Of a DNA stretch of 64,000 nucleotides, positions 1 to 8,783 are shown in pieces. The notes under the pieces are model-generated. The model ran no database searches and was not told the origin of the DNA. It worked only from the letters and a program-made list of their open reading frames with translations. The stretch is from CBDAQA01 sp965247815 (lineage in GTDB: Bacteria > Planctomycetota > Phycisphaerae > Tepidisphaerales > Tepidisphaeraceae), in assembly GCA_965247815.1 (NCBI GenBank), contig CBDFHW010000029.1, positions 152,530 to 216,529 on the forward strand, written 5' to 3'. The translations under genes and the position numbers were made by a program. Positions within the stretch are counted from its first letter, which is position 1. The number at the start of each line of letters is the position of its first letter.

Positions 1-598
<598 letters not shown>

Positions 599-781
599 GC
601 GGCCGACTATAAATGCTTCGCCGCCGGTTGTCGCGGTGCGGAGTTTCGCCACCTCGTTTGTCACAGTGTTGCTTGACAATGCGTCGAAGTCGGCAGACGA
701 TTTCCGCGTTAAAGGGTACCGGCGTCCAAGGGCGACGCCGGAAAAATCATCCGATCAGTCAACATTCGAACGGGAGAGATC

Positions 782-2035
782 GTGAAGCAAAACTGGAATT
801 GCGCGTCGAACATTCATGCGGCAAAGAGAAATATCAATTCGGGCGGACGAACGATCGAACCGCTGGAAGGGCGGTTGCTCATGTCGACCGTCTACACTGC
901 ATTCAGCGGCTTTTCGGCAACAAAAAACCCGAATGGACCATGGGCGTTCGGATACACGGCAACGGAAACTTCGGCTTTTATCCCGTTTAATACTACAATC
1001 AACAACGGGACGGCTTGGACCACGAACGGCCGCATTACTCCGGCCATCTATAAGAACACCGGCGCTACGTTTACGATCGGGGCAGGCTATATACCGTGGC
1101 CGGCTGGAACGCTTTTCGGAGCGCCAGGGTACCCGAATGGCGCTTACTCCGTAACGCAGTTCATTGCGCCGTCCACCGGGTCTTACACGGTGGCAGTAAG
1201 TGCAGAGGGCATGCAGACCGTGGGTGACTCGGCCAACATTCACATTCTCGTTGGCGGAAAATCGCTGTACGACGCCAACGTCACTGGCTCGGGAGTTTTC
1301 GTGAAGAAAACCGTGACAATTGCAAATGTCGCCAAGGGCACGGCCATCGATTTTTCTATCGGTGAAAATAACAACGGGGCGTCGGACAATACTATTTTCA
1401 GCGAAACAATTACCGCGGACCCCGCGGGGATCGTCGCCACCGCGCCGGCGGCTCAGAAGGCAACGGCGGGCGTCAGCAAGTCATTTACACTCGGCAGCTT
1501 CGCCGAAACGAACGCCACCGGCCCGTACACTGCTACCGTGAACTGGGGCGACGGCACCGCAAGCAGCATCATCAAGCTCAACGCCGCGGGGACGATCCCG
1601 GCAACGCCTCATACGTTCGCCGGTTCGGGGAACAAGACGGTCAGCGTAACCGTCACCGACTCAGCCAGTCATTCGTCGAACAAGGTCACGTTCGCCGTCA
1701 GTGTCAGTGCGGCGACCGGCTCGATTAGCGGGACCGTCTTCAATGACGCGAACGGCAACGGCGAGAAAGACCTCGGCGAAGCCGGGCTCGGCCTGTGGAC
1801 CGTCTACATCGATTCGAATAAAGACGGCAAAAACGACGCCGGCGACTCGAGCGTGACCACGAACATCCTCGGCGCGTGGTCGTTCAGCGGCCTGACGGCC
1901 GGGACGTATGTCATCCGCGTCGTTCCAGTAAACGGCCTAGTCGGGACCACGCCCACCGGCGGGGTGGAGACGATCACGCTCACGGTAGGGCAGTCGTCGG
2001 TCGGGAATCTGTTCGGCGAAAAGACGACCGCGTAG
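782..2035 (+). CDS. Secreted planctomycete-type protein with PKD and SdrD-B-like domains
   Basis: Predicted exported 417-residue protein of unknown role. The N-terminus is basic and carries the motif EPLEGRLLMS at about residues 26-35, the LEPR-XLL-like signature of planctomycete surface or extracellular proteins. Residues about 50-210 form an unassigned beta-rich region. Residues about 215-310 resemble a PKD domain (VNWGDGTAS, then HTFAGSGNKTVSVTVTDS). Residues about 315-415 resemble an SdrD B-like/Cna-B repeat (SGTVFNDANGNGEKDLGE, then GTYVIRV). The start is a GTG at 782 preceded by a GGGAGA ribosome-binding site, with no competing ATG nearby. No catalytic residues are recognised; adhesion or matrix display is an inference. 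A perfect TTGACA box at 673-678 could be part of its promoter, but the -10 is weak. Confidence 0.82.
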   Translation: MKQNWNCASNIHAAKRNINSGGRTIEPLEGRLLMSTVYTAFSGFSATKNPNGPWAFGYTATETSAFIPFNTTINNGTAWTTNGRITPAIYKNTGATFTIGAGYIPWPAGTLFGAPGYPNGAYSVTQFIAPSTGSYTVAVSAEGMQTVGDSANIHILVGGKSLYDANVTGSGVFVKKTVTIANVAKGTAIDFSIGENNNGASDNTIFSETITADPAGIVATAPAAQKATAGVSKSFTLGSFAETNATGPYTATVNWGDGTASSIIKLNAAGTIPATPHTFAGSGNKTVSVTVTDSASHSSNKVTFAVSVSAATGSISGTVFNDANGNGEKDLGEAGLGLWTVYIDSNKDGKNDAGDSSVTTNILGAWSFSGLTAGTYVIRVVPVNGLVGTTPTGGVETITLTVGQSSVGNLFGEKTTA

Positions 2036-2073
2036 TGCAGAACTCTGCCTCGCAGAATCTGGCCGTGTCCATC

Positions 2074-2316
2074 TCAGCCCCGTCGGTCGAGCACTCGGCC
2101 GATCCGCTGCTGGGGCGGGGGCGTGTAAAACGGGGGCTCGTTTTCGGGAAACCTCGGGACGACCGGGGGCACCGTCTCGACCACACCGGCCGGCCCGGGG
2201 TGCCAGGCGGGAACCGTTCCGGTAAACATCGGACGTACCGCGTCCTGCGGGATGATCAGGTGCCGGGTGAGCGGCTTGGGTGTCGGAGCCTCGAAGATGT
2301 CGCGAATGAAGATCAT
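2074..2316 (-). CDS. Small proline-rich hypothetical protein
   Basis: An 80-codon gene with no family I recognise. Support comes from a strong Shine-Dalgarno sequence on the minus strand (AGAGGAGAACAGCC immediately before the ATG at 2316). The protein begins MIFIRDIFEAPTPK and ends in a Pro-rich stretch around FYTPPPQQR; it has no signal peptide or membrane segment. It is convergent with the secreted-protein gene ending at 2035 and lies just downstream, in its own orientation, of the MITE-like element at 2406-2553. The overlapping plus-strand frame lacks comparable signals. It could still be a chance frame; the ribosome-binding site is the main argument. Confidence 0.5.
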   Translation of the reverse strand: MIFIRDIFEAPTPKPLTRHLIIPQDAVRPMFTGTVPAWHPGPAGVVETVPPVVPRFPENEPPFYTPPPQQRIGRVLDRRG

Positions 2317-2405
2317 GGCTGTTCTCCTCTATGACCAGCCGAATCGTGTGCGGCGGTCGTGGAGAAACAGTCCAATTCATTCATTGCCGAGGCAAATCAA
2401 ATTCT

Positions 2406-2553
2406 TAGAGCATCTTCAAGAATGGTGTAGCAGGTACCCGACGTGGCATGGGCATCTTGCCCATGCATTCGCCGCTATAGCGGCAAGTGCATGGGCGAGA
2501 CGCCCATGCCACGATAAAGACCTTGCCGCTACGATATTTCTGAAGATGCTCTA
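2406..2553. mobile_element. MITE-like element, 148 bp, nested inverted repeats
   Basis: A non-coding element with perfect 13-bp terminal inverted repeats (TAGAGCATCTTCA at 2406-2418 and its complement at 2541-2553). Inside are two long arms, 2442-2467 and 2488-2513, that are reverse complements with two mismatches. Each arm is itself a hairpin (GCATGGGC/GCCCATGC). The centre at 2471-2484 is the perfect palindrome GCCGCTATAGCGGC. The TA at both outer ends would fit a TA target duplication as made by IS630/Tc1-type transposases. No transposase is encoded here, so movement in trans is inferred. It sits in the gap between the small gene at 2316 and the end of der. Confidence 0.75.
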
Positions 2554-2645
2554 ATGCACCTCGGCCCGATTCGAACCGCGGCGTTATCGCCGGCGCAGGC
2601 GGAATAAACCCACTCCCAACGGTCCGGGCTGCATCTTGACCGAGA

Positions 2646-4241
2646 CTACCGTCGCGGTTTTTTCATTGCCTTGCCACGCCCGGCAATCTTTTTGTTCTTG
2701 GTCACGGTTCGCTGTGTTTTTGTTCGGACCGGTTTTTTGACCGTGTTGCGCTTCACCTGAGCGGCACGCGGTCGCTCGTCGAGTTCGGGCGTCAGAACCG
2801 GCATTTCTTCACCACCGGACGCGGCGAGCCGGGCTTCCAGAGTCTGGGTCGACCGGGCCCGGATGACCAGCCGCATCGGTACCTCGGCGTACGGCAACAG
2901 CTCGCGCATCCGATTGACCATGTAACGCTGGTACATCTCGTCGATCAACTCGGGTTTGTTGACGAACAGCACAATTGTCGGCGGGGCGACATCGGTCTGG
3001 GTGACGTAGTACACCCGCGCCCGCCGCCCGGTCGGGGTGGGCGGCCGACGTTCTTCCAGGATTTGCCGAACCGCCTGGTTCAGCTTCGACGTCGAGACCC
3101 GCTCGCTCGCCTGGTTGAACAGATGCTGCGCGAGGTCGAGAACCTGCTGGATATTCCGCCCGTCCTTCGCGGTCACGAATGCGATCGGGGCGTAGTCGAC
3201 GTGCTTCAACTCCTCGTCGAGATACTTCCGGAACTCTTCCATCAGAGCGACGTCGTCGACGCCGTGGTCTTTTGCGTCCTCACGATTGGCCCGGATGCGC
3301 TCGCGGGCCAGGTCCCATTTATTCACGACGACGATCACCGGCTTGAACTGACTGGCGACGTAGAACGCGAGCTTCTTGTCCGGCTCGCTGACCGGTTCGG
3401 TGCCGTCGATCAGCAGCAGCACGACATCGGCCCGGCGGACCGACCGCTCGGCGCGGTGGAAGCTGTAGAACTCGATGTCGTTGGTCATCATGTGCCGCTT
3501 CTTGCGGACACCGGCAGTGTCGATGACGACCAGCGTTTTGCCGTCTTTTTCGAACTTCACGTCGATGCTGTCCCGGGTCGTGCCGGGCACTTCGCTGACG
3601 ATCACGCGGTTGGGGTCGCCTTCGTACAGACCGGCGATCGCGTTCACCAGTGTGCTCTTGCCGGCATTCCGCTTGCCGACGATCGCGACGTGCATTGCCG
3701 GGGTGGGCAGCTCGGTCGGGGCGTTTTTCATGTCAACATTTCGGCGGATCGCATCGACCACCAGGTCGATGTTCCGGTCGTTCAAAGCCGAGACACCGAT
3801 GGGCGTCCCGAGCCCGAGCCGGGCGAAATCGCCGAGCGCCAGATCGGCATTAGTGCCGTCGGCCTTGTTCGCGACCAGCACCGTCTTGATCGATTTTTTT
3901 CTGAGCAGGCTCGCGATCGTTTGATCGGCCGATGTCGACCCGTCGGAGCAGTCGACGATAAACAGCACAAGGTCGGCCTGATTCATCGCCAGTTCGATTT
4001 GCTGGTTAATGTGCTCGGTGAGCGCGTCGGGGTCGACGAATCCGTACCCGCCGGTGTCGACGAGTTCGACCCATTTGTCGTCAATCCGGAGCGGCATCTG
4101 GATGCGGTCGCGGGTCACGCCGGGCATGTCCTGGACGATGCTGATTCGCTTCCCGACCAGTGCGTTCAGCAAAGAACTTTTGCCGACGTTAGGCCTGCCG
4201 CAAATGGCAATGGTGGGCAGTTTGGTGGGAATCGAGGGCAT
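2646..4241 (-). CDS. der: Ribosome biogenesis GTPase Der (EngA)
   Basis: Double-GTPase that acts in 50S subunit maturation. The first G domain shows GRPNVGKS close to the N-terminus, DTGG and NKAD. The second shows GKRNAGKS, DTAGV and NKWD, followed by the KH-like domain (about residues 360-450). The start is taken as the ATG at 4241 (MPSIPTKLPTIAICGRPN), because family members begin just before the first P-loop; the frame is open upstream to 4358 but that part looks non-coding. At 531 residues it is longer than most Der proteins owing to a Lys/Arg-rich C-terminal tail of about 60 residues (ending GRGKAMKKPRR), which may contact rRNA. No clear Shine-Dalgarno sequence is seen. It is divergent from the CBS gene. 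Confidence 0.95.
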   Translation of the reverse strand: MPSIPTKLPTIAICGRPNVGKSSLLNALVGKRISIVQDMPGVTRDRIQMPLRIDDKWVELVDTGGYGFVDPDALTEHINQQIELAMNQADLVLFIVDCSDGSTSADQTIASLLRKKSIKTVLVANKADGTNADLALGDFARLGLGTPIGVSALNDRNIDLVVDAIRRNVDMKNAPTELPTPAMHVAIVGKRNAGKSTLVNAIAGLYEGDPNRVIVSEVPGTTRDSIDVKFEKDGKTLVVIDTAGVRKKRHMMTNDIEFYSFHRAERSVRRADVVLLLIDGTEPVSEPDKKLAFYVASQFKPVIVVVNKWDLARERIRANREDAKDHGVDDVALMEEFRKYLDEELKHVDYAPIAFVTAKDGRNIQQVLDLAQHLFNQASERVSTSKLNQAVRQILEERRPPTPTGRRARVYYVTQTDVAPPTIVLFVNKPELIDEMYQRYMVNRMRELLPYAEVPMRLVIRARSTQTLEARLAASGGEEMPVLTPELDERPRAAQVKRNTVKKPVRTKTQRTVTKNKKIAGRGKAMKKPRR

Positions 4242-4611
4242 GAAAAGCTTTCTATTGAAATTCGGTGGTGACGGTCCGAATACAGTGGCCGGTCCATCAC
4301 ATCCGAATCGATCCGATACCGGCTCCGAGAATGAACGAAGGTCCGAGTATAGCGGCAAACCCGGTGAATCACACCGATCGGCCCGCTTAAAGCCTGTGAA
4401 TAAAAGAACTATGTTGCATCGTCGGGGCCCGATTGAATACTCTGTCCGGTCGTAGTTGAAGTGCGTCTCATGTCGTGCGTTCCCGCACTTTTCGCACGTC
4501 GGCGCATTGATCGAAGATGGTTGTCCGCCGCGTTCAGAGCAAACCCCTTGCAGCCGTTCGGCTTCATCTGGTGGTTGTTCGGCCGTGGCGCTAACGTTTC
4601 AGGAGCCCACC
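4242..4611. other. Divergent intergenic region between der and the CBS gene
   Basis: About 370 bp with no convincing gene. It must hold the promoters of both flanking genes. A possible plus-strand promoter is TTGCAT near 4413 with AATACT about 16 bases later, but the match is weak. No hairpin or repeat stands out. Confidence 0.5.
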
Positions 4612-5049
4612 ATGCCCACCGCGAATGACGTTCTTGCCCGTAAAGGTTTCAGCGTTTTCGTCGTACCATCGACCGCCACGGTGCTCGAGGCGGTCGAAAG
4701 GATGAATCAGCTTAGAATTGGTGCCGTTGTCGTAATGGACCAGGGCCGCATGAGAGGCATGTTTACCGAGCGTGACGTGCTCCGACGGGTCGTCGGCGAA
4801 AAACGAAACCCCGCCGACACCGCCGTGGCCAATGTGATGACAACCGACGTGATCTGCTGCGGCCCCAAGACCGACATGGAAGAAATCAGCACGATCATGA
4901 AAGAGCAGCGGGTACGTCATCTCCCGGTCTGCGAAACCGACGGCGATCTGCTCGGAATGATCTCGATCGGCGACGTGAACGCCCAGCACGCCAGCCATCA
5001 GGAAGCGACGATTACCTACCTGAATGAGTATCTATACGGACGCGTGTAA
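4612..5049 (+). CDS. CBS-domain-pair protein
   Basis: A 145-residue stand-alone protein made of two tandem CBS motifs, a module that usually binds adenine nucleotides and senses energy state. The first repeat covers about residues 15-65 (ATVLEAVERMNQLRIGAVVV, then GMFTERDVLR) and the second about residues 75-130 (VMTTDVICCGPKTDMEEIST, then VRHLPVCETDGDLLGMISIGDV). The start is the ATG at 4612, with AGGAG at 4601-4605 six bases upstream; the frame is open further 5' but without such signals. There is no attached enzyme or channel, so its partner is unknown. It is convergent with ribD across a strong hairpin. Confidence 0.88.
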   Translation: MPTANDVLARKGFSVFVVPSTATVLEAVERMNQLRIGAVVVMDQGRMRGMFTERDVLRRVVGEKRNPADTAVANVMTTDVICCGPKTDMEEISTIMKEQRVRHLPVCETDGDLLGMISIGDVNAQHASHQEATITYLNEYLYGRV

Positions 5050-5117
5050 ATGTCTCTTGTCATCGCTGGCGCAAAATGCGGTGGTTCGGACAGCCCTGTC
5101 CGTCGCAGTTTAGTCCA

Positions 5118-5145
5118 ACGGGGCAGGCATTCGTGCCTGCCCCGT
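5118..5145. terminator. Bidirectional hairpin terminator between convergent genes
   Basis: Perfect 12-bp stem (ACGGGGCAGGCA and its complement) closed by a TTCG tetraloop, located between the convergent CBS gene and ribD. No strong T-run follows on the plus strand (only GTGTTAAAA), so it may slow polymerase from both sides or be a dispersed palindrome. Confidence 0.6.
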
Positions 5146-5157
5146 CGGTGTTAAAAC

Positions 5158-6306
5158 TCATTCCTGCGAATCTGCCGACTGGTCGGATTTCGCCAAGACC
5201 AGATCGGCGGATCCCGCAGCCGCGAAAAACACATCGCTCGCCGAATTGACGTACTCGGTTAACACGTCGGTCCCGAATCGAACCTCGCCTGTCTTTTTAA
5301 ACTGGCTAGGGATCACCGGCGCCGTGGGTGCTGTCGGGTCATTGATTGCCGACGGCGAACGGTACACCCACAGCCGATCCGCGAGGTTCGCATCGAATAA
5401 TCCCGCCGCCAGCGTCGGACCAGGTTCGACCAGAAGATGGGTCACCGAAGTCAGCGATTCGATCGCCTCTCGGAGAATGAGTCTTCCCTTCGGGTCAGCA
5501 CCAAATCGCTCGACCGAGACGGCATGCTGTTCTAATTGCCATGGGGTCGACGCATGCCCAGCGTAGAATACGGCAGTCGGGAACGTCGTCGCGGTCTGAA
5601 CCAACTTGGAACCCGGGGGTATGCGGAGTGACGAATCGAAGACGATGCGCTGCGGACGCCGGCCCCCGGTGATGCCGCGTACGGTCAGTTCCGGGTCGTC
5701 CGACAGCACCGTCCCGATGCCGACCGCGACCGCGTCGCACCGGGACCGCAGTTGGTGCACTGCTCTGGTCGACAACGCGTTGCTGATTTGAAGCCGCGCA
5801 CCGTTCGCGCCGGCGATTTTGCCGTCGGCGGTCTCGGCCCACTTCAGCGTGACGTACGGCCGATGGAAATTTACCCGTGCCAAAAACGGCGCGATGAGCT
5901 GCTTGCAGTCGGCTTCCAAGAACGGTCCGTCGACGACGATCCCTGCGTCGCGGAGCATCCGCACGCCGTTGCCGTTTACCGCCGGGTTAGGGTCCACGCA
6001 CCCGAGCACGACGCGGGATATCTTTGCCGCGATCAGCCGGGGCGCGCAAGGCGGGGTCTGCTTGTTGAGATGGCAACACGGTTCGAGCGTCACGTAAGCC
6101 GTCGCGCGCTCAGGTGATTCCGAGCAGTTTGCCAACGCCGTCGGTTCGGCGTGCGGGCCGCCATACCGTGCATGGTTGCCTTCACCGATCACCCGGCCGG
6201 CCCTGGCGATCACGCACCCGACCATCGGGTTCGGCTCGACCCCACCGCGGCCATTCATGGCCGTCCGCATCGCCCGGTGAAGCATCTGTTCGTCGTATGA
6301 TTCCAT
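5158..6306 (-). CDS. ribD: Bifunctional riboflavin biosynthesis deaminase/reductase RibD
   Basis: Catalyses two successive riboflavin steps: deamination of the diaminohydroxyphosphoribosylaminopyrimidine and NADPH-dependent reduction of the ribosyl side chain. The N-terminal deaminase domain (about residues 1-145) has the zinc motif HAEPTAL and PCCHLNKQTPPC. The C-terminal reductase domain starts about residue 150 (RPYVTLKWAETADGKIAG). The ATG at 6306 is chosen because MESYDEQMLHRAMRTAM aligns with known RibD N-termini. A TTG at 6351, overlapping the lspA stop as TTGA and preceded by GAGG, would add 15 residues and is a real alternative that implies translational coupling. It lies directly downstream of lspA in the same orientation. 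Confidence 0.93.
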   Translation of the reverse strand: MESYDEQMLHRAMRTAMNGRGGVEPNPMVGCVIARAGRVIGEGNHARYGGPHAEPTALANCSESPERATAYVTLEPCCHLNKQTPPCAPRLIAAKISRVVLGCVDPNPAVNGNGVRMLRDAGIVVDGPFLEADCKQLIAPFLARVNFHRPYVTLKWAETADGKIAGANGARLQISNALSTRAVHQLRSRCDAVAVGIGTVLSDDPELTVRGITGGRRPQRIVFDSSLRIPPGSKLVQTATTFPTAVFYAGHASTPWQLEQHAVSVERFGADPKGRLILREAIESLTSVTHLLVEPGPTLAAGLFDANLADRLWVYRSPSAINDPTAPTAPVIPSQFKKTGEVRFGTDVLTEYVNSASDVFFAAAGSADLVLAKSDQSADSQE

Positions 6307-6347
6307 TGTGAATGCGGCGGCATGGTCGGAGGATCCGTGAAACAGCT

Positions 6348-6935
6348 TCAAGCCTCGGCAGGTTTAGCACGCCGCACTGCCGGCGGCTCTGACGCCGAAT
6401 TAAAGAAACTGTACACCATCATCAATCCCACCCCGACGCATAGAAGACTGTCGGCAACATTAAAAATGTACGGAAACAATTCGTCCGGCAGAAATCGCAG
6501 GACATGCCGTACCCCGCCCGGCCAATGCCAGCCCGGAAGCATGTGGATCATGTCCCGGACCGACGAAAGTACCACGCGGTCGTACATGTTACCCAGCACG
6601 CCTGCGAGCAGCATGCCGAGAATGATCTGATAAAACGGCCGCTTCTGGCTGTTGATGAACAGGTACGTCAGGAACACGACCGCCGCCGCGGAGATCAGCA
6701 GGAACCACGTCCGTTGTCCCTGGGCGATGCCGAACACCGCCCCCTGATTCCGGAGAAACTCGAACTGCAGCCAGCCGGGGATCGCCACCCACGGCGCCGC
6801 CCCCTGCAGGTTTGTTTCGGCAAGGCTTTTCGTCCACAGGTCCAGCCCGAGACCGGCGACCATCGTCAGAACGAATCGCGACAGCGCGGCAGGAGATTGA
6901 AGCGTATAGGCAAAGGAACGCGGCATTTCTGCCAT
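6348..6935 (-). CDS. lspA: Lipoprotein signal peptidase (signal peptidase II)
   Basis: Inner-membrane aspartyl protease that removes signal peptides from prolipoproteins. The 195-residue protein shows the two catalytic aspartate motifs: GNMYDRV (about residue 114-120) and FNVADS (about residue 160-165). Four hydrophobic segments are apparent (around residues 18-35, 75-95, 100-120 and 160-180). The N-terminal helix carries the typical DLWTKSLA. The loop between the two catalytic motifs is long (PGWHWPGGVRHVLRFLPDEL), common in this phylum as far as I know. Its stop overlaps a possible TTG start of ribD. Several lipoproteins in this window (11467, 18510, 48422, 61303) are likely substrates. Confidence 0.95.
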   Translation of the reverse strand: MAEMPRSFAYTLQSPAALSRFVLTMVAGLGLDLWTKSLAETNLQGAAPWVAIPGWLQFEFLRNQGAVFGIAQGQRTWFLLISAAAVVFLTYLFINSQKRPFYQIILGMLLAGVLGNMYDRVVLSSVRDMIHMLPGWHWPGGVRHVLRFLPDELFPYIFNVADSLLCVGVGLMMVYSFFNSASEPPAVRRAKPAEA

Positions 6936-7061
6936 CTTAGTGGCTGAAGCGATAAAAGGGGAGGTTGCCCGATCGGGGGTTCATCGAACTTTATTAAACG
7001 CCACCACTGTCTTGCGAAGCGCAAAACCAGGCCGCTTTTTTTTAAACACCGGATCGAGTTT

Positions 7062-7091
7062 TTGCAGGACAGTCGCCGTTCCGACTAGACT
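7062..7091 (+). promoter_or_regulatory. Possible promoter of comM
   Basis: TTGCAG at 7062-7067, an 18-base spacer, and TAGACT at 7086-7091. The predicted start would fall at or next to the GTG start codon at 7098, suggesting a very short leader or leaderless transcript. Weak matches, so low confidence. Confidence 0.3.
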
Positions 7092-7097
7092 GCCGTT

Positions 7098-8600
7098 GTG
7101 CTCGCCAAGATTCACTCATTTGTTTTGGTCGGTATCGACGCCATCGCCTGCGAGGTGGAGGCGGATGTCTCACAGCGGGGACTGGCAAAAGTCACGCTCG
7201 TGGGGTTGCCGCAGGCGGCGGTCAAGGAATCGGTCGAACGCGTCCGACGGGCGATCATCAACTCGGGGTATGCCTTTCCCGGGCACGCGGTGCTGATTAA
7301 TCTCGCGCCGGCGGACGTGAAAAAGGAGGGACCGTCGCTCGACCTGCCGGTCGCGATCGGGTTGCTGCGGGCGACCAATTTTATCCAGAACGACAACCAC
7401 CGCGATTACCTGATCGCCGGTGAACTCGCGCTCGACGGCCGGCTCCGGCGGATCAAGGGGGCGTTGTCGCTGGCGTTGCTCGCAAAGGCGCTAGGTAAAA
7501 AGGGCGTGATCCTGCCGGAGGAAAACCGTCGCGAGGCGGCGGTCGTCGAAGGCATCGAGGTCTACCCGGTCTCGTCGCTCGGCCAGGCGGTCTCTTTTTT
7601 AAACGAGCAGTTGCCTCTGACGTCCTACGAGCTCGACGGCGAGCCGTATGCCGTGTCAGCCATTTCGAGCCCGTTGGATTTTACCGACGTCCGCGGGCAG
7701 GAGGCGGTCAAGCGGGCGATCACGATCGCCGCCGCGGGGTCGCATAATATTCTGATGGTCGGGCCACCGGGCACGGGCAAGTCGATGCTCGCGCAGCGGA
7801 TGCCGGGGATTCTGCCGCCGTTGACCCGACTCGAATCTTTGGAGACGACGCGGATCTATTCGGCCCTCGGGTTGCTTCCCGACGGAATTGCGTTGATGGA
7901 CCAGCGGCCGGTGCGGACCCCGCACCACTCGGCGACCGCGCAGGCATTGGTCGGTGGAGGGAGCAATCCCCGACCCGGTGAAGTTTCCCTCGCCCACCAT
8001 GGCATTCTATTTCTCGACGAGTTGCCGGAGTTCCAGCGATATGTGCTCGAGATGCTGCGCCAACCGCTAGAAGGGGGCGACGTCACCGTCGCCCGCGTGA
8101 ATGGCTCGGTGAAGTTCCCGGCCAAGTTCATGCTGGTCGCGGCGATGAACCCGACCGCCAGCGGGTACGCCGCCACCGACAGCCGGGCCCGCGATAAATA
8201 TCTTTCAAAGCTCAGCGGACCGTTGCTCGACCGGATCGACATTCACGTGGAAGTGCCCGCGGTGCCGTATCAGGAATTAACCAGCCGGCGGGCGGGGACT
8301 GACAGCAAAACCATGCGTGACCAGGTAACCCGCGCCCGACAGATTCAGCAGAAGCGATTCGGCGACGGCACGACAAATGCGCGAATGGACAGCCGGTCAC
8401 TGAGGACGCACTGTGATCTGAACGAGACCTGTATGCTTTTGATGAAGCAGGCGATGGACGAGATGGGCCTGAGCGCCCGAGCGTACGACAAAGTCCGCCG
8501 GGTCGCCCGCACGCTTGCCGACATGGAAAGCGAAACCGCGATCAATGAGAATCACATTGCCGAGGCGGTGCAGTACCGACTGTTGGACCGAAAGTTTTAA
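7098..8600 (+). CDS. comM: ComM/YifB-family AAA+ ATPase (Mg-chelatase-like)
   Basis: ComM is a hexameric branch-migration helicase that helps integrate donor DNA during natural transformation; many genomes carry it without known competence. The 500-residue protein starts with the ChlI-like domain (MLAKIHSFVLVGIDAIACEV) and has VGLPQAAVKESVERVR. The central AAA module has Walker A GPPGTGKS (about residue 223), Walker B FLDELPEF, and the sensor-type AAMNPTASGY. The C-terminal domain is the conserved SARAYDKVRRVARTLADME. Zinc-binding cysteines often present in the MNPC region are absent here. The start codon is GTG at 7098, with no clear ribosome-binding site. It is divergent from lspA and followed by a hairpin terminator at 8697. 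Confidence 0.93.
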   Translation: MLAKIHSFVLVGIDAIACEVEADVSQRGLAKVTLVGLPQAAVKESVERVRRAIINSGYAFPGHAVLINLAPADVKKEGPSLDLPVAIGLLRATNFIQNDNHRDYLIAGELALDGRLRRIKGALSLALLAKALGKKGVILPEENRREAAVVEGIEVYPVSSLGQAVSFLNEQLPLTSYELDGEPYAVSAISSPLDFTDVRGQEAVKRAITIAAAGSHNILMVGPPGTGKSMLAQRMPGILPPLTRLESLETTRIYSALGLLPDGIALMDQRPVRTPHHSATAQALVGGGSNPRPGEVSLAHHGILFLDELPEFQRYVLEMLRQPLEGGDVTVARVNGSVKFPAKFMLVAAMNPTASGYAATDSRARDKYLSKLSGPLLDRIDIHVEVPAVPYQELTSRRAGTDSKTMRDQVTRARQIQQKRFGDGTTNARMDSRSLRTHCDLNETCMLLMKQAMDEMGLSARAYDKVRRVARTLADMESETAINENHIAEAVQYRLLDRKF

Positions 8601-8696
8601 CCTGCCAATATCAGATCGTCGTTGTGTTCTCACGGTGATCGGTTCTCGACCGGATTTGTCTGTCGCAATTAGCGGGCTCGAAGTTAAACTATTGCA

Positions 8697-8739
8697 CGAG
8701 ACGCCGCCCGGCGTCTCGGGGCTTGCGGAGAAGCCTTTT
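8697..8739 (+). terminator. Compound terminator after comM
   Basis: A perfect 10-bp inverted repeat (CGAGACGCCG, CC, then its complement, 8697-8718) is followed by a second small hairpin GGCTT/AAGCC at 8720-8735 ending in TTTT. The second hairpin with its T-run fits a Rho-independent terminator for comM. Confidence 0.6.
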
Positions 8740-8783
8740 GTATCGTTTTGCCATCCCGTTTTCCATCGTGCGGAGGAGATCGA

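Noticed and set aside
1876..2334. 152-codon plus-strand frame overlapping the end of the secreted protein and the small minus-strand gene
   Set aside because: No ribosome-binding site and no recognisable features; it overlaps a better-supported gene on each side.
3063..4271. 402-codon plus-strand frame opposite der
   Set aside because: It is an antisense shadow of a strongly conserved GTPase gene in high-GC DNA; it has low-complexity Val/Asp-rich sequence and no family resemblance.
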